A stretch of 64,000 nt of DNA from Marinilabiliaceae bacterium JC017 (GCA_004296775.1 RHGE01000022.1:20943-84942), one strand, 5' to 3'. Positions 20,931-30,782 are shown, numbered from the stretch's first letter. Notes: a model not told the origin generated them from the letters alone. Program-made: numbers and translations.

Positions 20931-21752
20931 TTACAATGAAAGGTGCTCAACATTCAGGGCACCTTTAAAAAAAACACCGGCTGTTTGTCGAAATTTCTCC
21001 ACACTCTCGGTAGTAAAAAAATGCACATTCCCTCCCGTAGAACATTTCTCTTCCATCTCCGGATGCCGGTATAAATAATCACTTAAGCTTTTACTTACTA
21101 TTTCACCTTGCGACAACACCTTGATGTTTGCAGGCAAAAATTGTTGGATCTTCTTTTCAAGCAGTGGGTAGTGTGTACAACCTAAAATAATCGTATCAAT
21201 CAGGCTATCTTTTCCCAATAGATGATTGATGTTTTTTCGTACAAAATAATCTGCCCCCTCGCCTTCGAACTCGTTATTTTCCACCAATGGCACCCACATC
21301 GGGCACGCTTCCTGCACCACCGTTATACCTGGAAATAACTTGGCAATTTCCAAAGGGTAAGAATCAGACTGAACAGTACCAACCGTCCCAAAAATGCCCA
21401 CATGCTGACTGATTGTTTGTTTCCCTACAAATTCCACACTGGGTCGGATGACACCTAAAACACGTTTAGCAGGATCGATATGGGGCAGATCTCTTTGTTG
21501 AATACTTCTTAATGCTTTTGCAGAAGCCGTATTACAAGCTAATATAACCAGGTAAGCACCCATATCAAATAGCTTTTGCACGGCTTGCAAGGTATATTCA
21601 TACACAACCTCGAATGAACGTGTCCCATAGGGAGTACGGGCATTATCCCCAAGGTAGATATAATCATATTGCGGTAAATGCTGGCGAATTTTATCCAAAA
21701 CAGTCAATCCGCCATATCCTGAATCAAAAACAGCTATGGGTCCTTGTTGCAT
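20931..21752 (-). CDS. murI: Glutamate racemase
   Basis: MurI makes D-glutamate for peptidoglycan. The 273-residue product has FDSGYGGLTVL near the N-terminus and the two catalytic cysteines, Cys73 in LACNTASA and Cys192 in LGCTHYPLL. Length is normal. It is the last gene of the minus-strand envelope cluster, 67 bp after the last ompH. Its final codons overlap a hairpin at 20939-20966. Confidence 0.96.
   Translation of the reverse strand: MQQGPIAVFDSGYGGLTVLDKIRQHLPQYDYIYLGDNARTPYGTRSFEVVYEYTLQAVQKLFDMGAYLVILACNTASAKALRSIQQRDLPHIDPAKRVLGVIRPSVEFVGKQTISQHVGIFGTVGTVQSDSYPLEIAKLFPGITVVQEACPMWVPLVENNEFEGEGADYFVRKNINHLLGKDSLIDTIILGCTHYPLLEKKIQQFLPANIKVLSQGEIVSKSLSDYLYRHPEMEEKCSTGGNVHFFTTESVEKFRQTAGVFFKGALNVEHLSL
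20939..20966 (-). terminator. Weak hairpin in the 3' end of murI
   Basis: An 8-bp stem, AAAGGTGC (20939-20946) with GCACCTTT (20959-20966), lies inside the last codons of murI, between two convergent genes. Only a short U run follows on the minus strand, and an A tract follows on the plus strand. It may be a weak terminator or a chance fold. Confidence 0.35.
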
Positions 21753-21819
21753 CCTATTTTATACAAAACAGGGTGATCATGTTTCCATGTCACCCTTTGT
21801 TAATTTCTTTATAACACGA

Positions 21820-22332
21820 TTACATCGAACCTAACTTCGTTTTAACAAGAGGTCCACAATCTACACTTTGAGAAGAGTGATAAAGAACAACCTGTGAAGA
21901 AATATCGAAAATGTAAATAAAACCATTTTCCTGTCCAACTTCATCAATCGCTTTCTGTACTTTCTGAATAATTGGCTGTAGCAATTGTTGCTCTTTCTGT
22001 CCTAAAGTCTGCTGAGCCATTGTATTGTATTGCTTGATTCGCTGATTGTAGTCCTGAATCTCTTTTTCCTTGGTTGCTCTAATCAAATCAGGTAAAGAAT
22101 CTCTTTGAGTCATGTACTCTGTATATTTCTTTTCCAGATCCGCACTCATCACCTTCAATTGATTATCAAGTTTCTGAGCTTCTTCTTGTAGCGTCTTATC
22201 AGCTGCCAGCTTTTCCGGTAATTCGGAAACAACTTTCTGGATATCTATATGTCCAAATTTTAAATCCTGAGCATTAATATTTCCAGCAATAGCAGCTATA
22301 AAGAGGACGATAAATAATTTAGTCACTTTCAT
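21820..22332 (-). CDS. OmpH/Skp-family periplasmic chaperone, paralog 1
   Basis: Skp/OmpH proteins hold unfolded outer-membrane proteins in the periplasm on their way to BamA. The 170-residue product has a signal peptide (MKVTKLFIVLFIAAIAGNINA), the family start FGHIDIQKVVSELPE, a long coiled-coil segment (about residues 45-120) and the tail GFIYIFDISSQVVLYHS. It is one of three tandem copies, all exactly 170 residues. It is closest to paralog 2 in its C-terminal region. Confidence 0.9.
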   Translation of the reverse strand: MKVTKLFIVLFIAAIAGNINAQDLKFGHIDIQKVVSELPEKLAADKTLQEEAQKLDNQLKVMSADLEKKYTEYMTQRDSLPDLIRATKEKEIQDYNQRIKQYNTMAQQTLGQKEQQLLQPIIQKVQKAIDEVGQENGFIYIFDISSQVVLYHSSQSVDCGPLVKTKLGSM

Positions 22333-22370
22333 ATTTCAAGTCTTTTTTATTTCTGTTACAAAAATGTCAA

Positions 22371-22883
22371 TTAATTAATTCCAAGTTTAGCTTTAACCAA
22401 AGGCGCCACATCTACACTCTTTTCTGAATGAAAAACAGGCATCCCGGAACCCAACTCAAAAATATATAAAAAGCCACCTTCATCACCAACTTCCTGAATG
22501 GCTGTTTGTACTTTTTGGTATAATGGCATTTTCAATTCCTGTTCCTTCGATTTCAATTGCTGTTGAGCCAACATATAGAAATTCTGAATCTTTTGACTAA
22601 GCTCCTGCAACTCTTGCTCTTTAGCCATCCGCGCTTCCTGAGTTAAAGTCTGAGCTACATTCATGTAAGCTTCCTGTTTGGCCTGCAGATCTTTCTGCAT
22701 CGTTCCCAGTTGACTCTCTTTGCTTGAAAATTCACTTTCCAATGTGGTCTCAATAGTTTTTAATTCAGGCATAGCCTGGAAAATCTCCTGTGAATTTACA
22801 TGTCCGAATTTCATTGGCTGTTGAGCAACCATAATGAAACCACACATAAAAAATAAACCGAATAGGGTGTAACATCTCTTCAT
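22371..22883 (-). CDS. OmpH/Skp-family periplasmic chaperone, paralog 2
   Basis: Same role as its neighbours: a periplasmic holdase for beta-barrel precursors. I use the ATG at 22883 (MKRCYTLFGLFFMCGFIMVA, a signal peptide) rather than an in-frame ATG at 23018, because the longer form would run through the end of paralog 3. The mature part starts FGHVNSQEIFQAMPELKTI and ends GFLYIFELGSGMPVFHSEKS. It lies 25 bp after paralog 3 and 38 bp before paralog 1. Confidence 0.88.
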   Translation of the reverse strand: MKRCYTLFGLFFMCGFIMVAQQPMKFGHVNSQEIFQAMPELKTIETTLESEFSSKESQLGTMQKDLQAKQEAYMNVAQTLTQEARMAKEQELQELSQKIQNFYMLAQQQLKSKEQELKMPLYQKVQTAIQEVGDEGGFLYIFELGSGMPVFHSEKSVDVAPLVKAKLGIN

Positions 22884-22908
22884 ACGCAAAGTATTAATTG
22901 CTATAAGT

Positions 22909-23421
22909 TTAGTTTTTATATCCCAATTTTTCCAATATATCATCACTGATATCATACTTAGAATCAATAAACATGATTCCCATCCCTGAAGCTTTATCAA
23001 AAACAGCCCCATAGCCATTATCTCCGGCTATTTCAGTTATGGCATTGTATATTTCATCTTGTATTGGCTTAATCAGTGTTTCTCTCTTTTTGAATAATTC
23101 ACCTTCAGGTCCAAAATAGCGTTGCTGCAATTGCTTTGCAGCCTGCTCTTTCTCAATGATCTCATTTTCCCGTTTAACCTTCATCTCATTGGATAAGAAC
23201 ACATTTTCAGTCTGATAGTTTTGATAAAGCTCAGATACTTCTTGAAAACTAGCTTCCACCTCTACTTGCCATTTTTTTGACAACTGATCCAACTGTTCAT
23301 TAGCAGCTTCAAAGGCAGGAATATTCTTAAGAATATACTCAGAGTCCACAAAAGCATACTTTTGTCCAAAAGACAATTGACTCAAAATCAACAGAGCAAA
23401 TAATCCAAATAATCTTTTCAT
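22909..23421 (-). CDS. OmpH/Skp-family periplasmic chaperone, paralog 3
   Basis: This is the copy nearest bamA. I use the ATG at 23421 (signal peptide MKRLFGLFALLILSQLSFGQ); an in-frame ATG at 23457 would place 12 charged and polar residues ahead of the signal peptide. The mature part starts KYAFVDSEYILKNIPAFEAA, with a coiled coil at about residues 45-120, and ends FIDSKYDISDDILEKLGYK. It is more divergent from copies 1 and 2 than those are from each other, as judged by eye. Confidence 0.88.
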   Translation of the reverse strand: MKRLFGLFALLILSQLSFGQKYAFVDSEYILKNIPAFEAANEQLDQLSKKWQVEVEASFQEVSELYQNYQTENVFLSNEMKVKRENEIIEKEQAAKQLQQRYFGPEGELFKKRETLIKPIQDEIYNAITEIAGDNGYGAVFDKASGMGIMFIDSKYDISDDILEKLGYKN

Positions 23422-23489
23422 AGCAATTGTTTTTAAGTTGCCATTAAGTACGGACAAAAATCAGTCCATAAAATAACATCTCCTATCTA

Positions 23490-26042
23490 CTAGAAAGACT
23501 GTCCTATAACGAAGTGGAATTGACTACCACCTGCATTAGGTCTACCATAAACATCATCAAAGCCGTACCCCCAGTCAATTCCCATCAATCCGAATATTGG
23601 CAAAAATATTCTCAAACCAACACCTGCTGAACGTTTTAAGTCATAGGGATTATAATCCCTAAATTGACTCCAGGCATTACCAGCCTCCGCAAATGCTAAT
23701 GCATAGACCGTTGCAGAAGGCTGCAAGGCTATCGGATACCTCACCTCCAAAGTTAGTTTATTATATATATTACCATCATAAGCTTGTCTGCCATCTATTA
23801 TTGCCATAGGGGTAAGTGAAGAATTTTCATATCCACGTAATCCTATGGTTTCACTTCCGTACATACTATAGCCCGACATGCCGTCTCCTCCGAGGACGAA
23901 CTTCTCAAAGGGACTCTTAAGGTCTTCATTATAGTAACCAAGAAATCCCATCTCCATCCTTCCCATCACAATTAACTTCATGGCATTATCGATGGGCTTA
24001 TAAATTGCTCCCTTCATCGTCCACTTATGGTACTCGATTTTTTTATACCTTTCTTCATCGGTAATACCAGGTTGCGACCAGTCTTTATCTGAGAACATGG
24101 ACCAAGGTGGAGTAAATTCTACACCTAACGAAAAGTCAGATCCTTGTCGCGTATAAATTGGATTATTAATGGACCGGCGACTTAACATGACTTTAAAACT
24201 CAAGTTATTTGACTCTCCATTTTCCATGATGAAATAATTCCAGTCCTTCAAGTCATAGTGTTGATAACTCCCTTCTGTATAAATAACAAAAAAGTCATCC
24301 GGCCAGGTTAATTTTTTCCCAAAACCAACAGAGGCTCCGGTAATCTTCATATGTTGGTCAGGATCATCATTAAAATAATTATTACCATATCTATTACCAT
24401 ACATACCAGAACTATATGGATTATAGTAGCTTCCACTCACACTGGTTTGGATTGAGTGGTAAATTGAAAAACTAAACGAGTTAGGTTTTTTCCCTCCCAA
24501 CCAAGGTTCAGTAAATGAAAGACTATAAGATTGATAGTACTTACCATTAGTTTGTGCCCGCAAAGCTAAGGTTTGTCCATCCCCGGTTGGCAGCGGACGC
24601 CAAGCCTCTTTATTAAAAATATTCCGGATAGAGAAGTTAGTAAATTTCAATCCAACAGATCCAACAAACATACCAGCACCCCATCCTCCGGATAATTCAA
24701 TCTGGTCATTTGCTTTTTCTTCAAGACTATACACTAAATCAACAGTTCCATCTTCCGGGTTTGGCCTAACATCCGGAGAAATATTCTCAGGATCAAAATG
24801 CCCCAACTGAGCTAGGTCACGCACAGTACGAATTAAATCCGCCTTACTAAATAATTGCCCCGGCTTAGTGCGAATTTCACGGCGTACTACATGTTCGTGA
24901 GTTTTTGTGTTCCCCTTAATGATTACATTATTTATAGTAGCCTGCTCACCTTCCACAATTCGCATCTCCAAATCAATTGTATCTCCCTCAACGCGAACTT
25001 CTACAGGATTAATATTAGAGAACAGATAACCATGATCCATATATTCATTGTGAACGGCATCTTCATCAGAGAACAAACGCTCTTCCAAATATTTCTGATT
25101 AAAGATGTCTCCTTTCTTTATTCTCAAGACAGCACTCAGATACTCCCCCGGATAAATACTATTACCTACCCAATTAATATCACCAAAATAATACTTTTGT
25201 CCCTCTTCAACCTTGATTTTTACATCTACAGTATTATCATCATTTCTTGTAATCGTCTGCTCTACAACGCGCGCATCACGATAACCATATTCGTTATATT
25301 TATCAATTAACGCAACAAGGTCCTCTTCATACTTCTCATTGATAAACTTCTTCGTCCGAAAGAAATTAAACAGTTTTCCCTTTTGATTGGTCTTCTTCAT
25401 TGACCGATTTAGCTTTTTATCAGATAATATCTCATTACCTTCAAAAACCAGCGAGTTAACTTTTACCTTTTCTTTCTTATCTACATAAACATCAAGCGTC
25501 ACTTGATTTGCAAGTGACGGATCATCCTTTTGAACAATATTAACTTCTGTATTGTAGAATCCTTTGGCCACAAAATGGTCCTTAATGTATTTTTCAGCTC
25601 TATCAATAGCATAAGGTGTGACCTGAGACCCTTTCATCATTGCTACTTTTTCCGAAACGGTCTCTACTTCACTTTTCTTTAAGCCATGAAAGTTAATTTC
25701 GGATAAACGAGGTCTCTCTTGTAAGTAAATCTCCAAATAGATTTTTCGTCCTTCAATTTTAGAAGCCTTTATTTTAACATCAGAAAAAAGGCCATGATCC
25801 CAATATCTTTTAACAGCTTCGGAAACTTCATCACCAGGTACGGTAATCACCTGCCCTTCTCTCAAGCCGGATAAATTTACCAATATCTTAGGATCCAGGT
25901 TTTCAACCCCTGTCACCACAATTTCGGCTATTTCATATTTATGAGGAATACCAGAATAAGTAATATTAGGCACCTCATTCTGACTATTAACTTGCAAAAA
26001 AGTAAAAATGGAGAAAAAAACTATCAGAATTTGATTACGCAT
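23490..26042 (-). CDS. bamA: Outer membrane protein assembly factor BamA
   Basis: BamA is the central Omp85 barrel that folds proteins into the outer membrane. The 850-residue product has a signal peptide (MRNQILIVFFSIFTFLQVNS), about five POTRA domains (roughly residues 35-410; for example VEGQKYYFGDINWVGNSIYP and INNVIIKGNTKTHEHVVRRE) and a C-terminal barrel with GLRGYENSSLTP in the conserved loop-6 region and a terminal Phe. It lies between uppS and three ompH genes, matching the Skp-to-BamA route. Confidence 0.95.
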   Translation of the reverse strand: MRNQILIVFFSIFTFLQVNSQNEVPNITYSGIPHKYEIAEIVVTGVENLDPKILVNLSGLREGQVITVPGDEVSEAVKRYWDHGLFSDVKIKASKIEGRKIYLEIYLQERPRLSEINFHGLKKSEVETVSEKVAMMKGSQVTPYAIDRAEKYIKDHFVAKGFYNTEVNIVQKDDPSLANQVTLDVYVDKKEKVKVNSLVFEGNEILSDKKLNRSMKKTNQKGKLFNFFRTKKFINEKYEEDLVALIDKYNEYGYRDARVVEQTITRNDDNTVDVKIKVEEGQKYYFGDINWVGNSIYPGEYLSAVLRIKKGDIFNQKYLEERLFSDEDAVHNEYMDHGYLFSNINPVEVRVEGDTIDLEMRIVEGEQATINNVIIKGNTKTHEHVVRREIRTKPGQLFSKADLIRTVRDLAQLGHFDPENISPDVRPNPEDGTVDLVYSLEEKANDQIELSGGWGAGMFVGSVGLKFTNFSIRNIFNKEAWRPLPTGDGQTLALRAQTNGKYYQSYSLSFTEPWLGGKKPNSFSFSIYHSIQTSVSGSYYNPYSSGMYGNRYGNNYFNDDPDQHMKITGASVGFGKKLTWPDDFFVIYTEGSYQHYDLKDWNYFIMENGESNNLSFKVMLSRRSINNPIYTRQGSDFSLGVEFTPPWSMFSDKDWSQPGITDEERYKKIEYHKWTMKGAIYKPIDNAMKLIVMGRMEMGFLGYYNEDLKSPFEKFVLGGDGMSGYSMYGSETIGLRGYENSSLTPMAIIDGRQAYDGNIYNKLTLEVRYPIALQPSATVYALAFAEAGNAWSQFRDYNPYDLKRSAGVGLRIFLPIFGLMGIDWGYGFDDVYGRPNAGGSQFHFVIGQSF

Positions 26043-26063
26043 TTATCTTCTTTTTAAAAGTCT

Positions 26064-26849
26064 CTATTTTTTTAACTGGTCACTGGTCTTTCCAAAACGA
26101 CGTTCCCGGCTTTGAAAATCGATCAAAGCCCGGTAGAAGTCCTCTTTTCGAAAGTCCGGCCATAAAATTTCGGAGAAATATAACTCAGAATAAGCTAACT
26201 GCCAAAGCAAAAAATTACTAATTCTATGTTCCCCACTTGTTCTGATCATCAATTCAGGATCTGGAATCCCGGCAGTTGTAAGGTAATTACTGAACACTTC
26301 ATTGGTAATATCTTCTGGATCAACGGTATTCTCTTTTATCGCTTGAGCGATATTTTTAACCGCTTCCACAATCTCCCAACGCGAACTATAACTTAAGGCC
26401 AAGCTAAGTGTTAGTCCTGTATTTTTTGAAGTTTCAGAAATACAGTTTTCCAATTGTTTCTGTACATGATCAGGTAAACTTTCTTTACATCCAATAGCAT
26501 TAAGCTTAACATTATTCTTCATCAATGTTTTTGCTTCTGAGCTAATGGTTGAAACAAGCAAAGCCATAAGAGCATCAACCTCAATTTTTGGCCGGTTCCA
26601 ATTTTCAGTAGAAAAAGCATAAAGAGTAAGGTAATCTATTCCTAATTCTGCCGCAGCCTCTGTCACTTCACGTACTGCTTTAACACCATTTTTATGTCCA
26701 AACACACGTGAATTACCCCTTTGCTTGGCCCATCGCCCATTGCCATCCATTATTATAGCAACGTGCCTGGGCAATTTATCTAATATCAGTTGATCTTTAA
26801 TTGACATATCTTCAACTGTTCTTCCTGTTTTAGTTTTAAAATCCTCCAT
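26064..26849 (-). CDS. uppS: Isoprenyl (undecaprenyl) diphosphate synthase
   Basis: This cis-prenyltransferase builds the C55 carrier lipid used for peptidoglycan and surface glycans. The 261-residue product has HVAIIMDGNGRWAKQRG with catalytic Asp35, STENWNRP, and the C-terminal motif LMIRTSGEHRISNFLLWQ. Its start overlaps the end of the DUF6089 gene by 14 bp, and bamA follows 21 bp later. Confidence 0.97.
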   Translation of the reverse strand: MEDFKTKTGRTVEDMSIKDQLILDKLPRHVAIIMDGNGRWAKQRGNSRVFGHKNGVKAVREVTEAAAELGIDYLTLYAFSTENWNRPKIEVDALMALLVSTISSEAKTLMKNNVKLNAIGCKESLPDHVQKQLENCISETSKNTGLTLSLALSYSSRWEIVEAVKNIAQAIKENTVDPEDITNEVFSNYLTTAGIPDPELMIRTSGEHRISNFLLWQLAYSELYFSEILWPDFRKEDFYRALIDFQSRERRFGKTSDQLKK

Positions 26850-27570
26850 TACATCGACTTCGTCGGTTCAAAAAGCTAAAAGTAATATATACTCCTGCAA
26901 ATGAATACCAATCATTATTATGGAGCGAACTATGTTCTTCAAATCCGTAAGGATCATCCGGTTGTATCGGAAGATCATGCCCTACTAAATCCAAATCATC
27001 CACAAACGTCTTACGAAATGACCATTCTGCTCCAACTCTGACCCATTTGCTAATCTTATACTTCAGACCAACACCGAAGGGCAAAGATAATACAAAAACC
27101 GACTTTTCAGTTTCTTTTTGCCCTTCACCCTCATATCTTTTATATATAGTACTTCCCAAGCCAAAACATACGTACGGTGAAAAAACAGTTGTTGAAATGA
27201 ACTTGTGATCGTATGATAAAAAATTAATCTCCAACTGAACAGACGCGTCCCCTATCCCCCTGGAAAAGGAATAACGTCCGGTATTGGGAAATCGCACTTC
27301 ATTTTCATTATAGGCCCCACTGACAGTAGCCATTAATACTGATCCTTTTACAGCTAAACGATCATTAACCACATAACGCCCAATGCCGCCGATTGCTAAA
27401 TGAGAATTAGCAAACTGCTTATCCGGATTCAAATCACCAAAATAATAAGAAACCCCTACAAACGGACCTACTTCTAACCGATCCTGAGCCAAACTAAACT
27501 GGGGTAAAATAAACATGAAAAAAAACACATACCCCAACAGATAAAAAGGTTTGCAGATTGTATCTGTCAT
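26836..27570 (-). CDS. DUF6089-type outer membrane beta-barrel protein
   Basis: The 244-residue product from the ATG at 27570 has a signal peptide (MTDTICKPFYLLGYVFFFMF...) and a mature part of alternating beta strands, starting RLEVGPFVGVSYYFGDLNP and including FGLGSTIYKRY and GVGLKYKISKWVRVGAEWSF. A protein of this kind between nadK and uppS is a regular feature of Bacteroidota and is named DUF6089. An in-frame ATG at 27648 would give a 26-residue extension ahead of the signal peptide. It is probably an eight-strand barrel; function unknown. Confidence 0.8.
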   Translation of the reverse strand: MTDTICKPFYLLGYVFFFMFILPQFSLAQDRLEVGPFVGVSYYFGDLNPDKQFANSHLAIGGIGRYVVNDRLAVKGSVLMATVSGAYNENEVRFPNTGRYSFSRGIGDASVQLEINFLSYDHKFISTTVFSPYVCFGLGSTIYKRYEGEGQKETEKSVFVLSLPFGVGLKYKISKWVRVGAEWSFRKTFVDDLDLVGHDLPIQPDDPYGFEEHSSLHNNDWYSFAGVYITFSFLNRRSRCNGGF

Positions 27571-27748
27571 ACTATATAAAGAAGGGAATGTTTTTGTCAG
27601 CACATTTTCTTTTTTCGCAATAGCCACAAATGTAATATTTAATTTCAAATACGTGATTTCTTATGAATCAACGATTAGTTCCATCGCCAATTTTATTTAT
27701 AACACTATTGCAGAAAAAATATTGTTTTAAGAAATCAGGAATAGCACT

Positions 27749-28630
27749 TTAATAATTCCGTTTATCCATACCCCACATTAATTTATTGCGAAGGGTTTTA
27801 TAAAAAGAGTAATGCTGCCGCACAATTACGTTGATCTTAAAATTGGCACGCTTCACTTTAATCTCCAGGTCTTCCTCAAAAAACTCGCTTCGAGAATCCA
27901 GTGCGGCCAAAAAATTACCCCCGCGCCCTTCAACTTTTAATGTAATCTCAACATCATTAGGGACAACCATAGGGCGCACGGTTAAATTATGCGGCGCAAT
28001 CGGAGTAATGATAAAACTATGCGAATCCGGATGCATGATTGGTCCGCCCACGCTAAGTGAATACGCAGTACTTCCTGTAGGCGTGGCGATAATGAGTCCA
28101 TCAGCCCAATAGGAATTTAAAAATTCATCGTTTAAATAGGTATGAATAGTAATCATCGAGGAACTATCTCGTTTTGTTATTGCAAGCTCATTCAAAGCAA
28201 AATTCAAATCCCCAAACAGATGATCGCTTGCATGCAGAGATAACAAATCTAACTCCCGAATAGAAAAACGCTTATTAAGTATATCCATTAAAGCACCCTC
28301 AATCTCCTCTTTGGAGATATCTGCTAAAAAACCTAACCTCCCGCTATTTATCCCAACAATGGGAATACCTGTATCCTGTACAAAAGTCACCGTTTCAAGA
28401 AAAGTACCATCCCCTCCAATACTAAAAACAAGATCCACGCCGTTAATTTCTCCAGGTCGTTCAAAAAAACCACCAATCTTTGGCTTTATTTTGACCGTTT
28501 GCAACAGAAAATCATAAAATGGACGATAAATAATAATCTCTACCTTATTCTCCTCCAAACATCGGAACAGCTTTACACAAGAATCAAAAAATACATCGCC
28601 GAACCGTTTCCCAAAAATGGCAACTTTCAT
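27749..28630 (-). CDS. nadK: NAD kinase
   Basis: NadK phosphorylates NAD to NADP using ATP or polyphosphate. The 293-residue product has the GGDGT motif at residues 72-76 (FSIGGDGTFLETV), FALNELAI, and GLIIATPTGSTAYSLSVGGP. Length is standard. It precedes the DUF6089 gene and follows the Omp85-like gene by 16 bp. Confidence 0.97.
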   Translation of the reverse strand: MKVAIFGKRFGDVFFDSCVKLFRCLEENKVEIIIYRPFYDFLLQTVKIKPKIGGFFERPGEINGVDLVFSIGGDGTFLETVTFVQDTGIPIVGINSGRLGFLADISKEEIEGALMDILNKRFSIRELDLLSLHASDHLFGDLNFALNELAITKRDSSSMITIHTYLNDEFLNSYWADGLIIATPTGSTAYSLSVGGPIMHPDSHSFIITPIAPHNLTVRPMVVPNDVEITLKVEGRGGNFLAALDSRSEFFEEDLEIKVKRANFKINVIVRQHYSFYKTLRNKLMWGMDKRNY

Positions 28631-28646
28631 TATTCCTCAAGTTAAC

Positions 28647-30086
28647 TTAAAAAGTGAGGTTAATATGTGCAAAAAAACCATGCTCTCCAAATTTATTCAT
28701 TGAATAGTTGAAACTCACAACTTTATCATAAAACGTGACAAAATCGAGTCCTAAACCAAAACCATACAACAGATCATTCACCATAAAATTGGAAGGATGA
28801 TGCTTCTCATTCCACACATAACCCAAATCAAAAAAACCAGATAAATAAAAAGCATAATGAATTTTTGAAAATTGACTAAGGGGTATAAAATTTAATTTCT
28901 TAACTCTGGGTTCCATTAATGTGAAAAGTATCTTATTTTGAGAAAAAGCATACATGGGACCATCTATCACATAATACTCATAAGCATTTAAAAACGATCC
29001 ATACCCAATCCCGGATTTTACGACATATGGCGAATAGGATCTATTGGATACTTTTCCTCGATTATCGCTTCCAAAATGCCATCGTTCCCCCACAGGAACA
29101 TATTTTAAAAATTGGGCTTCGGCCGCATAACCATCTAAGTCATCATTTAGAATACCAAATCCGGTTTTTGTTAAAGTCAACGCCCCATAAAATCCATTAA
29201 GCGGATAGACCTTCGAATCTCTGGTATCATGGGAAAACATATACTTTATCTCAAAATATTTCAAAGCAGTTTCCCCTTTTAAAAGATAATCCGGATTCAT
29301 AGCTATTACCGAATCGTTTACCTGATATTGGTTATAACTAAAAGTTACATGATGTCTCTTGTATAATTCCGGTCGATAATGCCCAAACAAAACAGCATTA
29401 AAGACATACTGTGCCATTCCATCCGAAAATCTTAGATATACAGGCTGATTATCCAATGTGACATAAGGAACCTGATCAAAAGCAATAAAATCAATTCCAC
29501 CTCCCCATCCTGTCTTCTTTTTATATTCAGGGGAATTATAATACAATTTCAACTGAGTTAGATAACCAACACGCAACTGAAATTTTAGCACTTCCCGCCG
29601 CCCCCTGAAGTTATCCATTTTCATATAAATACCGTAATTGACTTTTGACCAATCCCCGTTATTAAGAAAAGAACTAAAATTGCGATCAGCATGTTCAACA
29701 ATTGGAAACGCCCACCAATACCACCTTTCCTCAACCCGTACATGAAAAATAATTTCATTATCGGGTAACAGGTTACAGGTGATGGAAACAAAATTAAACA
29801 GGGAGGTATTTAATAGATTTTGCCTACTTCTCGCCATGGTTTCTTCAAGACGATTCACCAATACATTTTGATCTTTTTTAAAAGAAAGCTCATTTAGGAT
29901 CACTCTTGGTTTAGTAATCTTATTCCCACTAATGAGGATACTTTTAACTTTTACAAACTGATGATACTGCGAGGCTTTCTCTTCTTCAGGCGGGGCATCA
30001 AAAATCATTCTGGCATAGGAATAATCAGCTACGCCAAGTACTATAAAAACAACGAATATGTGACAAAAGGGCTTTAGCATGCCCAT
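28647..30086 (-). CDS. Omp85 (BamA/TamA)-like outer membrane protein with one POTRA
   Basis: The 479-residue product has an N-terminal hydrophobic signal, one POTRA-like domain at about residues 45-125 (VKSILISGNKITKPRVILNE, FNFVSITCNLLPDNEIIFHV) and a predicted barrel (about 150-479), including MFSHDTRDSKVYPLNGFYGA and a terminal Phe after HINLTF. The single POTRA and short length separate it from bamA downstream. It may insert or translocate a specific substrate, but no partner is visible. It is 6 bp after the CBS gene and 16 bp before nadK. Confidence 0.8.
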   Translation of the reverse strand: MGMLKPFCHIFVVFIVLGVADYSYARMIFDAPPEEEKASQYHQFVKVKSILISGNKITKPRVILNELSFKKDQNVLVNRLEETMARSRQNLLNTSLFNFVSITCNLLPDNEIIFHVRVEERWYWWAFPIVEHADRNFSSFLNNGDWSKVNYGIYMKMDNFRGRREVLKFQLRVGYLTQLKLYYNSPEYKKKTGWGGGIDFIAFDQVPYVTLDNQPVYLRFSDGMAQYVFNAVLFGHYRPELYKRHHVTFSYNQYQVNDSVIAMNPDYLLKGETALKYFEIKYMFSHDTRDSKVYPLNGFYGALTLTKTGFGILNDDLDGYAAEAQFLKYVPVGERWHFGSDNRGKVSNRSYSPYVVKSGIGYGSFLNAYEYYVIDGPMYAFSQNKILFTLMEPRVKKLNFIPLSQFSKIHYAFYLSGFFDLGYVWNEKHHPSNFMVNDLLYGFGLGLDFVTFYDKVVSFNYSMNKFGEHGFFAHINLTF

Positions 30087-30092
30087 TAAGGT

Positions 30093-30758
30093 TTAAATAC
30101 TCAAATACCTCATCAATGCATCATAATTCTTCTTAACACTATCATCCACAACATCTTCCCCCACATAACTAGCTTTTACTGAATATCCATACCTTTCAAA
30201 AGCATTTAAAACAGGCCGAAGATCAATTCTATTCAATTTAATTGCCAAATGAATCCGATCATCACGTACATATGGGGATACATACAGACTAAGTATTTTG
30301 GTTTCCGTATCTTCAACAATACGAGAAATAACTGATAATGAATAATCTCTGGATGGTAAATCCAATTCAATGATACCACCAGGAGTATGAGCTGCTATCA
30401 AATCAGCAAACTTGAGCAACAAATCGCTCTGAGTTATTAACCCCATATACTCCTTCTTCTCATCAAGAACTGGTATCACCGTAAGTTTCAACCGGGATGT
30501 TAATTCAATTACATCATATATATGCTGATAATAATACACATACGGCATTATTAAGGATAATGAATGATTACCCAGTGGCTCATAAGCACGGTTAAGGTCA
30601 TAAATATCCAGATCGGAGATAAGCCCCAAAAAGATCTTATTATTTACAATAGGCAGATGTGAAACCCTAAAAACCTCCATCCAATTAAGCGCATCGAGGC
30701 CTGTATCTGAGGTTTTTAACGTTGGCACCACTTCTGATATCAAATCTTTCGCTAACAT
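30093..30758 (-). CDS. CBS-domain protein
   Basis: The 221-residue product has two CBS motifs at about residues 5-60 and 75-125 (VSHLPIVNNKIFLGLISDLD; LTVIPVLDEKKEYMGLITQS), followed by a C-terminal part resembling an ACT-like fold (IIELDLPSRDYSLSVISRIV). CBS pairs usually bind adenosine nucleotides and act as energy sensors. It is the first gene of the envelope/nadK cluster and is divergent from pdxJ. Its target is unknown. Confidence 0.85.
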   Translation of the reverse strand: MLAKDLISEVVPTLKTSDTGLDALNWMEVFRVSHLPIVNNKIFLGLISDLDIYDLNRAYEPLGNHSLSLIMPYVYYYQHIYDVIELTSRLKLTVIPVLDEKKEYMGLITQSDLLLKFADLIAAHTPGGIIELDLPSRDYSLSVISRIVEDTETKILSLYVSPYVRDDRIHLAIKLNRIDLRPVLNAFERYGYSVKASYVGEDVVDDSVKKNYDALMRYLSI

Positions 30759-30782
30759 AGAACAGTTTCAGGAAATACTTTA

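Noticed and set aside
22371..23018. Longer form of ompH paralog 2
   Set aside because: It would run through the end of paralog 3 and hide the signal peptide behind 45 extra residues.
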